DNA of 64,000 nucleotides, from NCBI GenBank assembly GCA_016839055.1, contig JAEKNX010000002.1, positions 1 through 64,000 on the forward strand, given 5' to 3'. Made by a program: the position numbers and the translations under genes. The first letter of the stretch is position 1; each line of letters starts with the position of its first letter. Source of the stretch: Spirochaetales bacterium (GTDB lineage: Bacteria > Spirochaetota > Spirochaetia > UBA9216). The notes under the pieces are model-generated. The model worked only from the letters and a program-made list of their open reading frames with translations, searched no databases and was not told the origin of the DNA. Shown here one piece after another: positions 8,140-16,451 of the stretch.

Positions 8140-9477
8140 ATGTCTGAGACCAGTTTTTCAACGAAGGATCTTCACAAATCACTAGGACGAAAGGAATTAT
8201 TTTCAATTTCATTTGGACAGATTATCGGTGCCGGAATTATGGCGCTAACTGGAGTGGCTATTGCAATGACAGGAAGATCGGCTAATATATCTTATGTATT
8301 GGCTGCAATTGCAGTTATTGCTCTAACAATTCCAACAATTTTTATAACAAGTTCGGTAAGGATGAGAGGCGGGCAATACACTCAAGCTGCTGTCTTTGTA
8401 AATAAAAAATTCTCCGGAATGTATATTATCATTTATATTATCTCCAATATTTCGATAGCAATGTACGCAATATCTTTTGGTGACTATTTTTTTGCACTTG
8501 TACCTTCCATCCCTCCAAAACTTATTTCAATAATAATATTGACTTTGGTTTTTGGGATCAATTTATTTGGAATAAAGAAAGCTGCTAAGACTCAGTTTTT
8601 AATGGTTTTTATTCTCGCTGCAGCTCTTGCACTATTTGTAGGTTTTGGAGTTTTTAAAATACAACCGGGATATTTCCAAAACCCCGGGTTTATGACAAAT
8701 GGTGTAACAGGTTTATTGACAGGGATGGCGATATTAACATTTGCAACAGGAGGCGCATCTCAAATCATTAATCTAAGCGCAGAAGCAAAAAACGCAAAGA
8801 AAGATATTCCTTTTGTATTAATAGTATCAACATTAATAGTTGCATTTCTTTATGCCTTGATTGCGACAGTTGCTGCTGGTGTACTTCCTGTTGAGCAAGT
8901 TGCTGGAAAACCTTTAACCCTTGTTGCTGAAACTATTTTACCATCCTGGGCCTATGTCTTTTTTATTGTGGGTGGAGCAATGTTTGCTCTCGTCACGACC
9001 CTAAACGCTACTGTTAGCTGGGTAACAAAGCCTATAATGCAGGCATGTGTTGACAATTGGTTTCCAAAATCATTTGCAAAATTACACCCCAAGTATAATA
9101 CGCCCTACAAACTCATAGCTGTGTTCTATATTGTTGGATTACTTCCTATCATATTCGGCTTCGATATTGAGTACATTGCAAACTTTGCATTATTGTTACT
9201 TTTTGCTACCGGGATTGTTCTTGGAATAGGATCGTTTAGGCTTCCAACGCTTTACCCCAGACAATGGGCAGCATCTCCGTTTCATGTAAATAAGTTCTGG
9301 TTCTATGTCTTGAATGTAATCGCTATTCTGGTTTTATTACTACAGTCCTTTTTAATGGCAGCAAATCTTGATACGGTCGGGCTTCTCGGAAATCTAGGAG
9401 TAATGGTATTTGCGGTAATTTTCGGCATAGTACGAAGCAGAAAAGTTAATATGGAAATAAGTATAGAAGATGAATAA
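8140..9477 (+). CDS. APC-family amino acid permease
   Basis: An integral membrane protein of 445 residues with about twelve hydrophobic segments. The first helix has FGQIIGAGIMALTGVAIAM, the glycine-rich substrate-binding stretch of the APC superfamily. The helix around 200 (LTGMAILTFATGGASQI) and the following acidic NLSAEAKNAKKDIP loop also fit. It should import or exchange an amino acid in symport with protons or sodium. AGGAGG lies just before the ATG. It is the sixth element of the DauR-like operon, so the substrate is probably the amino acid attacked by the two PLP lyases. A terminator follows. Confidence 0.85.
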   Translation: MSETSFSTKDLHKSLGRKELFSISFGQIIGAGIMALTGVAIAMTGRSANISYVLAAIAVIALTIPTIFITSSVRMRGGQYTQAAVFVNKKFSGMYIIIYIISNISIAMYAISFGDYFFALVPSIPPKLISIIILTLVFGINLFGIKKAAKTQFLMVFILAAALALFVGFGVFKIQPGYFQNPGFMTNGVTGLLTGMAILTFATGGASQIINLSAEAKNAKKDIPFVLIVSTLIVAFLYALIATVAAGVLPVEQVAGKPLTLVAETILPSWAYVFFIVGGAMFALVTTLNATVSWVTKPIMQACVDNWFPKSFAKLHPKYNTPYKLIAVFYIVGLLPIIFGFDIEYIANFALLLLFATGIVLGIGSFRLPTLYPRQWAASPFHVNKFWFYVLNVIAILVLLLQSFLMAANLDTVGLLGNLGVMVFAVIFGIVRSRKVNMEISIEDE

Positions 9478-9512
9478 AAAGCCCTTAATTTAATAAAGAT
9501 CTTTATCGAAAA

Positions 9513-9549
9513 AAAACCCGTAGTTTCCCTTAAAAGTGCTATGGGTTTT
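9513..9549 (+). terminator. Rho-independent terminator after the permease
   Basis: AAAACCCGTAG (9513-9523) pairs with CTATGGGTTTT (9539-9549) to give an 11-pair stem with one G-T pair, preceded by an A-run and ending in TTTT. It may also act in the other direction. Confidence 0.75.
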
Positions 9550-9681
9550 CATGTAATATATTATCATAATGGAAAAAGAAAAGAACAGCATTTTATTTTG
9601 TAATAACTGAAAAGAAGATGGACTTTAAAACTAAGAAAGGCTTGATTTTTGCTGGATTGAGCTGAAAGAAGGTGAGACTAA

Positions 9682-10083
9682 ATGAAAGATGAAAAGCTTA
9701 TAATTGAAACAAAAAATGCTCCTGCGGCCATCGGCCCCTATTCCCAGGCTGTCAGAGCCGGAGATATTGTATTTATCTCCGGTCAGTTGGGTATAGATCC
9801 GGAAACTGGAAAGCTTGTTCCAGGGGACGTAGTGAAGGAGGCTGAGCAGGCAATGAAAAATCTTGATAGCATTATCAAGGCTGCGGGAGGATCAATGGAT
9901 GATATAGTGAAAACAACCATCCTTCTTGATAACCTGGATAATTTTACAGTAGTTAACAAAATATACAGTAGTTTTTTTCCAGAGGGATTTCCTGCCCGGG
10001 CCTGCTATGAGGTCAGCAGACTCCCAGCCGGGGGCAAGGTTGAGATAGAAGCTGTCGCTTATCTTAAAAATAAGCAGGTATGA
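9682..10083 (+). CDS. ridA: RidA family reactive intermediate deaminase
   Basis: A 133-residue RidA/YjgF protein, the normal length. GPYSQAVRAGD near residue 18, FISGQLGIDP near 31 and the C-terminal RACYEVSRLPAGGKVEIEA stretch are all standard. The arginine that binds the carboxylate (Arg106) and the following Glu121 are present, so it should be an active imine/enamine deaminase. RidA hydrolyses 2-aminoacrylate, the intermediate released by PLP enzymes that eliminate from serine or cysteine. Its place right after two such PLP lyases fits that job. A probable ribosome site GAAGGTGAG precedes the ATG. It forms a pair with the next gene, 7 bases on. Confidence 0.9.
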   Translation: MKDEKLIIETKNAPAAIGPYSQAVRAGDIVFISGQLGIDPETGKLVPGDVVKEAEQAMKNLDSIIKAAGGSMDDIVKTTILLDNLDNFTVVNKIYSSFFPEGFPARACYEVSRLPAGGKVEIEAVAYLKNKQV

Positions 10084-10090
10084 GCTTGTT

Positions 10091-11143
10091 ATGATAGATA
10101 TGAGAGAGAAGTTGAGTGAGGGTAAAGAAGCACCGGATTTTAATTTTGATACTCCATGGACTCAGAATCAGAGATTTCATGACTATCTTGCCGACGGGAA
10201 AACAATATTGATTTTCTTACGTTATATGGGTTGTCCTATTTGTCAGATGCGTATAAGTAGTCTTAGAAATGACTGGACTCGGTTTAAAGCGAAGGGAGTC
10301 AATGTTCTGTTAGTTCTTCAGAGTACTCCGGAAAACATAACATCTGTTGTGTCGAAAGCGGATATCCCATTTACAATTGTTTGTGATCCGGAAGAGAAAA
10401 TATTTGGACAATATAAAGTAACTGGCGGAAATTTGTTCCAATATGCAGCGCCCTCAGTATTATCTAAAGTAATGGAAGCTAAAAAAGCAGGAATCGAACA
10501 TGGCCCTAATGAAGGCAATGAACGTCAGCTGCCGGCTGTGTTTCTGATCAACGAAGAGAAGCAGATTCGTCATGCATATTATGGCAAGAATGTTGGAGAT
10601 TCGCCTGACAATGAAGAACTTCTTCAATTGGTGGACAGGGTCTTTTCTGCTGCTCTTATAAATGATGAGATGGCAGTTGAATATAAGGAGATCGACTCAT
10701 CTCAGATTAAGCTTGTAGAACCGCTTTTCTACGAATTGATGAAGTTCCAGAAATCACAGGCAATCTGGATGAAGAAAGGATTTGATCTTATGAACTTTGA
10801 AAAAAGGATAATTAATGAACTCGGCACTTTTAAGGAGTCACGGATTATTCTGGTTACCGACGATGAAATGCCTATAGGCTTTGCATATACCTCTCTTGAT
10901 ATGGACAATTCAGGGAAATTGAAATTGTTTTATCTGAAGGATGTATATAGAGGCAGAGGGATTGGCAGTCGACTATGCGAAGATGCCTTGTGTTGGTTGA
11001 AATCAAAGCATGCCGAAAAGATTATAGTTTTTGCATCAAACGGTAATACAAGAGCTTTTAAGTTTTATGAGAACAAAGGTTTTAAATTTCAGAGAAATGT
11101 ATGGTTTGGCGCTGTTAAAAAATACGAGTACATGGGCAACTGA
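10091..11143 (+). CDS. Peroxiredoxin-like domain fused to a GNAT acetyltransferase
   Basis: A 350-residue two-domain protein. Residues 1-190 are an AhpC/TSA-like thioredoxin fold related to the C-terminal domain of the fused lyase at 5588-7279: MGCPICQ carries the CxxC (Cys48, Cys51), then VLQSTPENI, VCDPEEKIFGQY and NERQLPAVFLI. Residues about 195-350 are a GNAT N-acetyltransferase: the acetyl-CoA loop is RGRGIGSRLCEDALCWL and NTRAFKFYENKGFK is the typical end. The ATG at 10091 has only a weak ribosome site; an ATG at 10100 is an alternative. The substrate of neither domain can be read. A peroxide or persulfide reductase coupled to acetylation of an amino or thiol compound would fit the locus. 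Confidence 0.8.
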   Translation: MIDMREKLSEGKEAPDFNFDTPWTQNQRFHDYLADGKTILIFLRYMGCPICQMRISSLRNDWTRFKAKGVNVLLVLQSTPENITSVVSKADIPFTIVCDPEEKIFGQYKVTGGNLFQYAAPSVLSKVMEAKKAGIEHGPNEGNERQLPAVFLINEEKQIRHAYYGKNVGDSPDNEELLQLVDRVFSAALINDEMAVEYKEIDSSQIKLVEPLFYELMKFQKSQAIWMKKGFDLMNFEKRIINELGTFKESRIILVTDDEMPIGFAYTSLDMDNSGKLKLFYLKDVYRGRGIGSRLCEDALCWLKSKHAEKIIVFASNGNTRAFKFYENKGFKFQRNVWFGAVKKYEYMGN

Positions 11144-11768
11144 TAGTGGTATTTTAAGGAGAACCGGTTCTGTGATGTAGCAGTGATAAAAAAATACTAT
11201 ATGAATCTGAGCAAATCCTTGTTATGGTGGAAAAGAAAAGTTCTCTTTTCATGTAAAGTTGATTTGCTCGGCTTCTATTGATTGATGGCATTACATATCT
11301 GATAATAAGCTTTTTCGGAATTCTTAATAACCGATCGGGTAATCTGCAGGTAACAGCGATTACTCAATATTTTTCAAGAACAACAAATATAAACTGCGCT
11401 ATATATCCAACAGCACTGTAAATCTCTCTTTTGAATTAATCCACCATAGGTAGCTGTATTAGAGTGTCGCTTTTCCAGTTTTCAGGGATTGAATCTCTGT
11501 TATTCTGATCTGAAGTATTAAAGAAGTACATTCGTGCTAATTCACATCTAATACTTTTTCATCGTTTAATTTAAATTTATGTGACTATCCAATATTTATA
11601 TTATTCTGTTACAATTTGCGTGGTTCTTTTCACGAAGTGAAAAGGCCAGAGAAACCTATAGGTTTTTCCAAAGGCCAGTGCTATATCTGATTGCCCCGGA
11701 GCCGACGGCTCCTCCAAACACAGGTTCCTCCTGTTGCCAGGCTTTCTCTGTTACTATAGAATAGCCCC
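11144..11768. other. Intergenic stretch of 625 bases ending in hairpin repeats
   Basis: No open frame with a recognisable product. The first 450 bases are AT-rich and unremarkable. From about 11618 the stretch contains modules of the repeat array at the left end of the window: CTTTTCAC-gaa-GTGAAAAG, GAGAAACC-tata-GGTTTTTC, and GGAGCC-gac-GGCTCC, then GCCAGGCT. These abut the next gene. Confidence 0.7.
11618..11745. repeat. Dispersed copy of the hairpin repeat modules
   Basis: Four hairpin modules of the 0.1-2.7 kb array recur here in the same order and context (GTGGTTCTTTTCAC, GGCCAGAG, then stem-loops ending in TCC). Stem sequences are different from most array copies, for example GGAGCC paired with GGCTCC, but pairing is kept. 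The last module ends about 25 bases before the DTW-domain gene. Confidence 0.7.
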
Positions 11769-12407
11769 ATGTCAGAACGATGTCTTAAGTGTTTCCGTCC
11801 TCTCCAGAGCTGTTACTGCAAATATATTACTCCCGTAAACCCGGGAGTGAAATTTGTTTTTCTGATGCATCCTCACGAGGCGAAAAGGCAGAGGACCGGC
11901 ACCGGACGGCTTGCAAGCCTGTCCCTGTGGAGCTCGGAAATCATAATTGATATATCGTTCGATAACAATAAACGAACCAGGGAATTGATTTCGGACTCGA
12001 AATATTATCCGATGGTCCTCTATCCTGGGAAAACTGCTGTGCCGGCTGAGGATTTTGATTTCAAGGGTCAAGCGGAAGGTCGACAGCTTTTGATATTCCT
12101 TATCGATGCTACCTGGATTATGGCAAGAAAGATGATGTTTCGCAGCCCCGGATTACAGAAACTGCCTCGTCTGACCTTTAAACGGGAATACCGTTCGCGC
12201 TTTGCCATCAAGACCCAACCGGAAGATTACTGTCTTTCTACTATTGAATCTTCCTATTATCTTTTTAAAGAACTGCAACTCTCCGGTGTCTGTGATCCTG
12301 GTCTTGATGGAGAGGGGCTGATGACGGTATTCGACAAAATGGTGAAATTTCAGATTGAAAGTAAAGAAAAGAGAATTGCCGCCGGCCTATCCTGCATTGC
12401 TCCTTAG
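11769..12407 (+). CDS. DTW-domain tRNA-uridine aminocarboxypropyltransferase family protein
   Basis: A 212-residue DTW-domain protein. The N-terminus has the cysteine cluster CLKCFRPLQSCYC, as in family members that bind zinc. The signature D-x-T-W appears as LIDATWIMARKM at about 115, and the later CLSTIESSYYLF completes the usual pattern. Members transfer the 3-amino-3-carboxypropyl group from S-adenosylmethionine to a uridine in tRNA, giving acp3U. The protein is cytoplasmic. No ribosome site is obvious before the ATG at 11769, and the upstream bases are repeat sequence. The gene is bracketed on both sides by the hairpin repeats, so it may have moved with them or be an insertion target. 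Confidence 0.8.
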   Translation: MSERCLKCFRPLQSCYCKYITPVNPGVKFVFLMHPHEAKRQRTGTGRLASLSLWSSEIIIDISFDNNKRTRELISDSKYYPMVLYPGKTAVPAEDFDFKGQAEGRQLLIFLIDATWIMARKMMFRSPGLQKLPRLTFKREYRSRFAIKTQPEDYCLSTIESSYYLFKELQLSGVCDPGLDGEGLMTVFDKMVKFQIESKEKRIAAGLSCIAP

Positions 12408-12512
12408 ATGGTCTGACCCGATAAGTGCGGACTAAGGCGATAGCCTTAGTCCGAGTAGGTGGCAGGTTTGCCTTTGGAAAACTCCAGCGCAACGGCGTTG
12501 CTCCCCAGGTTG
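12408..12512. repeat. Dispersed, diverged core element A with a perfect 9-pair hairpin
   Basis: The stretch ATGGTCTGAC...GAGTAGGT is a diverged core element A that starts at the stop of the DTW gene. The variable stem is GACTAAGGC-gata-GCCTTAGTC, nine perfect pairs, where the array copies have imperfect pairs. It is followed by GTTTGCC-TTTGG type and CGCAACG-gc-GTTGC hairpins ending CCCCAGG. A further degraded copy (CGGGGCTGTGGTACGCC, TTTTCTGACTTG) is seen at about 12592-12630. Confidence 0.7.
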
Positions 12513-12695
12513 TTCATAATTCAACATTACAGAACCACCCCTTTATACAATTAAATGCCTCTCCAGCTAACGCCGCATTAATGGTTTCCCATAGCGGGGC
12601 TGTGGTACGCCATATTTTCTGACTTGTGAAGCAGCAACGAAGGGTTGGCAAGGCCGAACTGAAAACAGGATATTGGAAGCTTTTAAAACCTGAAG

Positions 12696-13781
12696 ATGCT
12701 GCTTCGAATTATTGACAGGAAGCATGCAATTGCATCTTTGAATTCTTATCCTTATAAGATGAATGAAGATTTTTTTGATGAACCGTTTCAATTTTTAAAA
12801 AACGCCGTCTTGAAACATTGTGACTTTATGGGCACTATAAACGAACTGCAGGATAGGACTGAGGAATTCAGGGTTTTGTCGGGGGCAAAAGTTGTGATAA
12901 TGAATGAGATATCTCTATCCGAGGATTATCTTATTTTCAGAGCTTCAGCCGGTATTGAGGAACAGAAATTGGAGAAATTTGCATATTCCGGTGAAAACGG
13001 ACAGTGATTCCGGAGCAAAGCGGACAGCAGCCTGAAGGATAAAATCCTCGCCTGTTATTATGAATAAGTGTCCGTTTTGAGTCAATCTACAGCATCGGAT
13101 ATAACAGAGCAGGAGCGGGCAAGGGATGTGCTGCTTGACCGAACTGCGATGAGCGAAGCCTATGTGAAAGAAGTCAATCATAGAGTAAAAAATAATCTTG
13201 CGATGATAGACAGTGTTCTCTCGCTTGAAATAAATGCTTTGACTGCGAGCGATTCTGCTACTATCCTTCTTTTGAACGATATCAGAGAAAGAGTAAAATC
13301 TGTAGCATTGGTACACCAGATGCTCTATGATCTGTCAAGGAAAGGGAAGATTGAGATGTTCAGCTATCTTCGAAACCTGGCTGATACTATAACAGAAAGT
13401 CATACTGTGATTAATGATGCACCTGTTCTTGATTTTGATTTATAAGGTGAGTATTGGATACCTTCAGATGAAGTTTTGCCTGGTGGAATGATCACTAATG
13501 AGTTGATTCTCAATGCATTAAAGTATGCCTTTGATTATAATACAGATGGTGTAATAAAAGTCAGCTTCAATGAACTTCTGAAAGAAGGCTATATATTATC
13601 GGTTGGTGATAACGGAAAAGCTCTTGAATCAAAAAATCTGGATAAAAAATCTTCAGGGATAGGTAAATCCCTTATGAAAGCTCTTGTTTGGCAGCTGAAA
13701 GGATCGCTGGAGATTGAAAGTATCGATAAGTATAAATATTTCCGGATCAGTTTCAGATCAGGTTCGATTAAGCACTTTTAG
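12696..13781 (+). pseudogene. GAF / HisKA_2 sensor histidine kinase broken by three in-frame stops
   Basis: One frame runs from 12696 to 13781 with stops at 13005-13007 (TGA), 13065-13067 (TAA) and 13443-13445 (TAA) and no frameshift. Before the first stop is a GAF-like fragment (VVIMNEISLSEDYLIFRASAGI). After the second is the dimerisation box with the phosphoacceptor histidine, EVNHRVKNNLAMIDSVLSLE, of the HisKA_2 group. After the third is the ATPase part, with MITNELILNALKYAF (N box) and VGDNGKALESK (G1 box). The kinase would have phosphorylated itself and a response regulator, but none is adjacent. The N-terminus is missing or very short; degraded repeat sequence lies directly upstream. 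The gene cannot give a full protein by normal translation. Confidence 0.75.
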
Positions 13782-13863
13782 TGTGGTGATTTGTAAATCT
13801 TCTCTCATCCTTTCTCCTTTTATTCAGGATCTATGAAGAAAACGGTCTTCAGCTTGTAAAGAA

Positions 13864-15261
13864 TTAAAATATTTTTCCAGGGTTAAGCAGTTCTTTAGGA
13901 TCAAAACAACGCTTTATACTGTGCATAAGATTTATTGTGGTTTCACCAAGAGAGTTTTTCAGGAATTTATTTTTCGCATGACCTATACCGTGTTCACCGG
14001 ATATCTGTCCGCCCAATTCTTTTGATTTTTCATATAGACTGTTCATTGCTGCTTCACATTTATCTTTCCAGACCGAGTCTTCTATATTGTCTTTGCAAAG
14101 ATAGATATGCAGGTTTCCATCGCCCGCATGGCCAAAACTCTGAATCCTAAGATTTTCTTTTTGTTCGAGCTCATCAACATGGTCCATGAAGGGAGAAAGT
14201 TTGGTTCTCGGAATTACAACATCGCATTCGTCCATCTCGGAAGTTGATGTTTTTATAGCTTCGAGAAATGCACCGCGCGCTTTCCATATTGAAGTCTGGC
14301 GCTCTTCGGTATCTGAGATGAAGACATCTTTCGCACCGCATTCAAGGCAGACATCAGCTGCTTTTTGATAAATTCGGGTCAGTTCCTGCTTTGAATTTGC
14401 ATCAAAGGTTAAAAGAATATATGCCTCTGCTGATTTATCCGGAAAATGCAGGCCTAAATATTCTTCTGCAGCTTCAATTACTTGAAGCTGCAGAAACTCG
14501 ATGGCTGTAGGATAGGTTCTTGATTGCAGTATTTTAGGGACTGTTTCAAAGCATTGCCTTAGATTATCAAACGGGATCAGTAGTGATAGTGATTCTTCAG
14601 GAAGAGGGATTAGCTTGAGAGTCAGTTGGGTAATAACAGCAAGGGTTCCCTCGGAACCGATGAGAAGATCCTTGATGCTGTATCCTGAACTGTTTTTTAC
14701 AACCTTACCACCTATATTGATAATCTCTCCGCTTATGAGAACTGCAGTCATTCCAAGAACATAATCACGTGTAACACCGTATTTTATAGCACGCATACCT
14801 CCGGCATTTGTCATGACGTTGCCACCTATTGTCGCAGATTTTTCACCCGGATCCGGGGGGTACATCATGCCGCGATTTATAGCTTCTTCGGCTAATGTCA
14901 TGAGAAGGACGCCTGGTTCAACTGTTGTTGTGAAATTATCATTATCAAATTCCAGTATCTTATCCATTTTTGCCAGGGAAAGCAGGATTCCTCCGTATAA
15001 TGCAACGGCATTCCCGCAAAGGCCAGTGCCTGAACCCCGAGGGGTTACCGGGATGTTGTGACTGTCTGCATACTTCATGATATCTGAAACCTGTTCTGTG
15101 GATCTGGCTTCAACAACGACTTCCGGGGAGAATTTTCCATAGATGGTCATCTCGTCATGAGTAAAATCTTCATGGATATCAGAACCGGTAAAAACATGCT
15201 CCTTACCGCAGATGCCCGTCAGGAATTCAATATCCCTATCTGTAACCTTGTTATATTTCAT
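13864..15261 (-). CDS. GlcD/LctD-type FAD-linked 2-hydroxyacid oxidase
   Basis: A cytoplasmic FAD-binding oxidoreductase of 465 residues. The N-terminal FAD (PCMH-type) fold shows VTPRGSGTGLCGNAVALYGG and EPGVLLMTLAEEA, with YPPDPGEKSATIGGNVMTNAGG. The C-terminal half ends with SFGHAGDGNLHIYL and the GGQISGEHGIGHAKN metal/substrate loop. Family members oxidise D-2-hydroxyacids such as lactate or glycolate. The chosen ATG at 15261 has AAAGGA upstream and overlaps the previous gene by 11 bases; a longer start at 15291 is possible. The order EtfB, EtfA with ferredoxin domain, then this gene is that of the electron-bifurcating lactate dehydrogenase of Acetobacterium (LctBCD). The true hydroxyacid here is not certain. 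Confidence 0.85.
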   Translation of the reverse strand: MKYNKVTDRDIEFLTGICGKEHVFTGSDIHEDFTHDEMTIYGKFSPEVVVEARSTEQVSDIMKYADSHNIPVTPRGSGTGLCGNAVALYGGILLSLAKMDKILEFDNDNFTTTVEPGVLLMTLAEEAINRGMMYPPDPGEKSATIGGNVMTNAGGMRAIKYGVTRDYVLGMTAVLISGEIINIGGKVVKNSSGYSIKDLLIGSEGTLAVITQLTLKLIPLPEESLSLLIPFDNLRQCFETVPKILQSRTYPTAIEFLQLQVIEAAEEYLGLHFPDKSAEAYILLTFDANSKQELTRIYQKAADVCLECGAKDVFISDTEERQTSIWKARGAFLEAIKTSTSEMDECDVVIPRTKLSPFMDHVDELEQKENLRIQSFGHAGDGNLHIYLCKDNIEDSVWKDKCEAAMNSLYEKSKELGGQISGEHGIGHAKNKFLKNSLGETTINLMHSIKRCFDPKELLNPGKIF

Positions 15262-16441
15262 AATTGCTGATTCCTTTGATCTTATCAACAAGAGGAGGAA
15301 GGAGCTCGTATAAATCGCCGATCATGGCGCAATGAGCAATCTTGAAGATTAAGGCATCCTTATCTTTGTTTATTGCTATTATTTTTTCAGATGAATTCAT
15401 ACATGCTGTGAATTGTATTGCGCCGGATACTCCGCATGTTATTATCAGTTTCGGTTTAACCGTTCTGCCTGACAGGCCTATTTGCCGGGTGTAATCTGCC
15501 CAGCCTTTTTCAACCAGAGGGCGGGTTACGGCATATTCGCCTCCGAGACTGTTAGCAAGCTCCTTTACTAATTCTAGGTCTTCCTTTTTTGCTACACCCT
15601 GACCGGCAACTATGAGTACTTCTGCATCAGTTATTGACGGTGCCGCTTCCTTGGGAATTATATCTAAGACATCGATACTTGAAGTTGTTATCTGTCTTGA
15701 GGTGTTTCGGTTTATAACATTGCCATGCGGTTCACATTTTTCCGCGCAGTTCATTACTTTATAGCGAACTGTAGCAAATTGAGGCCGTGTGTGTGCGGTT
15801 ATTATCTGGGCCATTATGTTCCCGCCGAAAGCTGGTCTGATTTGGATTAGATCGGTATTCTTCTTAATCTTCAGGCGTGTACAATCTGCTGTGAGACCGG
15901 TTTTGAATCTGGTAGAAATACGGGGCGCAAGCGAGCGTCCTATTGATGTGCTTCCTATGAGAACGACAGAAGGTTTGATCTCTTTGATTAGATCTTCAAA
16001 GACATTTGCATACAAATCCGCAGAAAAACGTTTTAGACGTTCGTTATCATAGACAAATACGGTATCTACACCATATTCCAGAAATTTCTGCGAAATATTT
16101 TTGAGCTTGTGTCCAATAAGCAGGCAATAAACCGGCATATCAACCTTGGCCGCAAGCTCCCGACCTATTCCGATGAGCTCGAAGGTTATAGGGTGAATTT
16201 TATTTTCATAATATTCAGCGTAAACAAGGATGCCCTGCCAGTCTGTTTTATCTATCAATTGCTGTTTTTCTTCAATTTTGATAGCATTCTGCGGACAGTT
16301 TCTTATACATAACCTGCACATCCTGCAGGCAGCGTTGATTGTGATACTGGTTTCCATCTCTTCGATAGCATCAAATGGGCAAACGGATATGCACCTTCCA
16401 CATAAATCACAAAGCTCTGAATCAATATTTATACTTGCCAA
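15251..16441 (-). CDS. etfA: Electron transfer flavoprotein alpha subunit with N-terminal 2[4Fe-4S] ferredoxin
   Basis: A 396-residue EtfA. Residues 1-60 form a ferredoxin-like part with CDLCGRCISVCP and CRMCRLCIRNCP, each able to hold a [4Fe-4S] cluster. The rest is EtfA: the FAD site in the C-terminal domain reads GLSGRTVKPKLIITCGVSGAIQF, followed by IIAINKDKDALIFKIAHCAMIGDL. The extra ferredoxin domain is typical of bifurcating Etf such as LctC, where electrons from NADH and ferredoxin are mixed to oxidise lactate. The start is TTG at 16441 with GAGGAG six bases before it. It overlaps glcD-like by 11 bases and follows etfB by 10, so the three are one transcript. Confidence 0.9.
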   Translation of the reverse strand: MASINIDSELCDLCGRCISVCPFDAIEEMETSITINAACRMCRLCIRNCPQNAIKIEEKQQLIDKTDWQGILVYAEYYENKIHPITFELIGIGRELAAKVDMPVYCLLIGHKLKNISQKFLEYGVDTVFVYDNERLKRFSADLYANVFEDLIKEIKPSVVLIGSTSIGRSLAPRISTRFKTGLTADCTRLKIKKNTDLIQIRPAFGGNIMAQIITAHTRPQFATVRYKVMNCAEKCEPHGNVINRNTSRQITTSSIDVLDIIPKEAAPSITDAEVLIVAGQGVAKKEDLELVKELANSLGGEYAVTRPLVEKGWADYTRQIGLSGRTVKPKLIITCGVSGAIQFTACMNSSEKIIAINKDKDALIFKIAHCAMIGDLYELLPPLVDKIKGISNYEI

Positions 16442-16451
16442 TCTGTACTCC

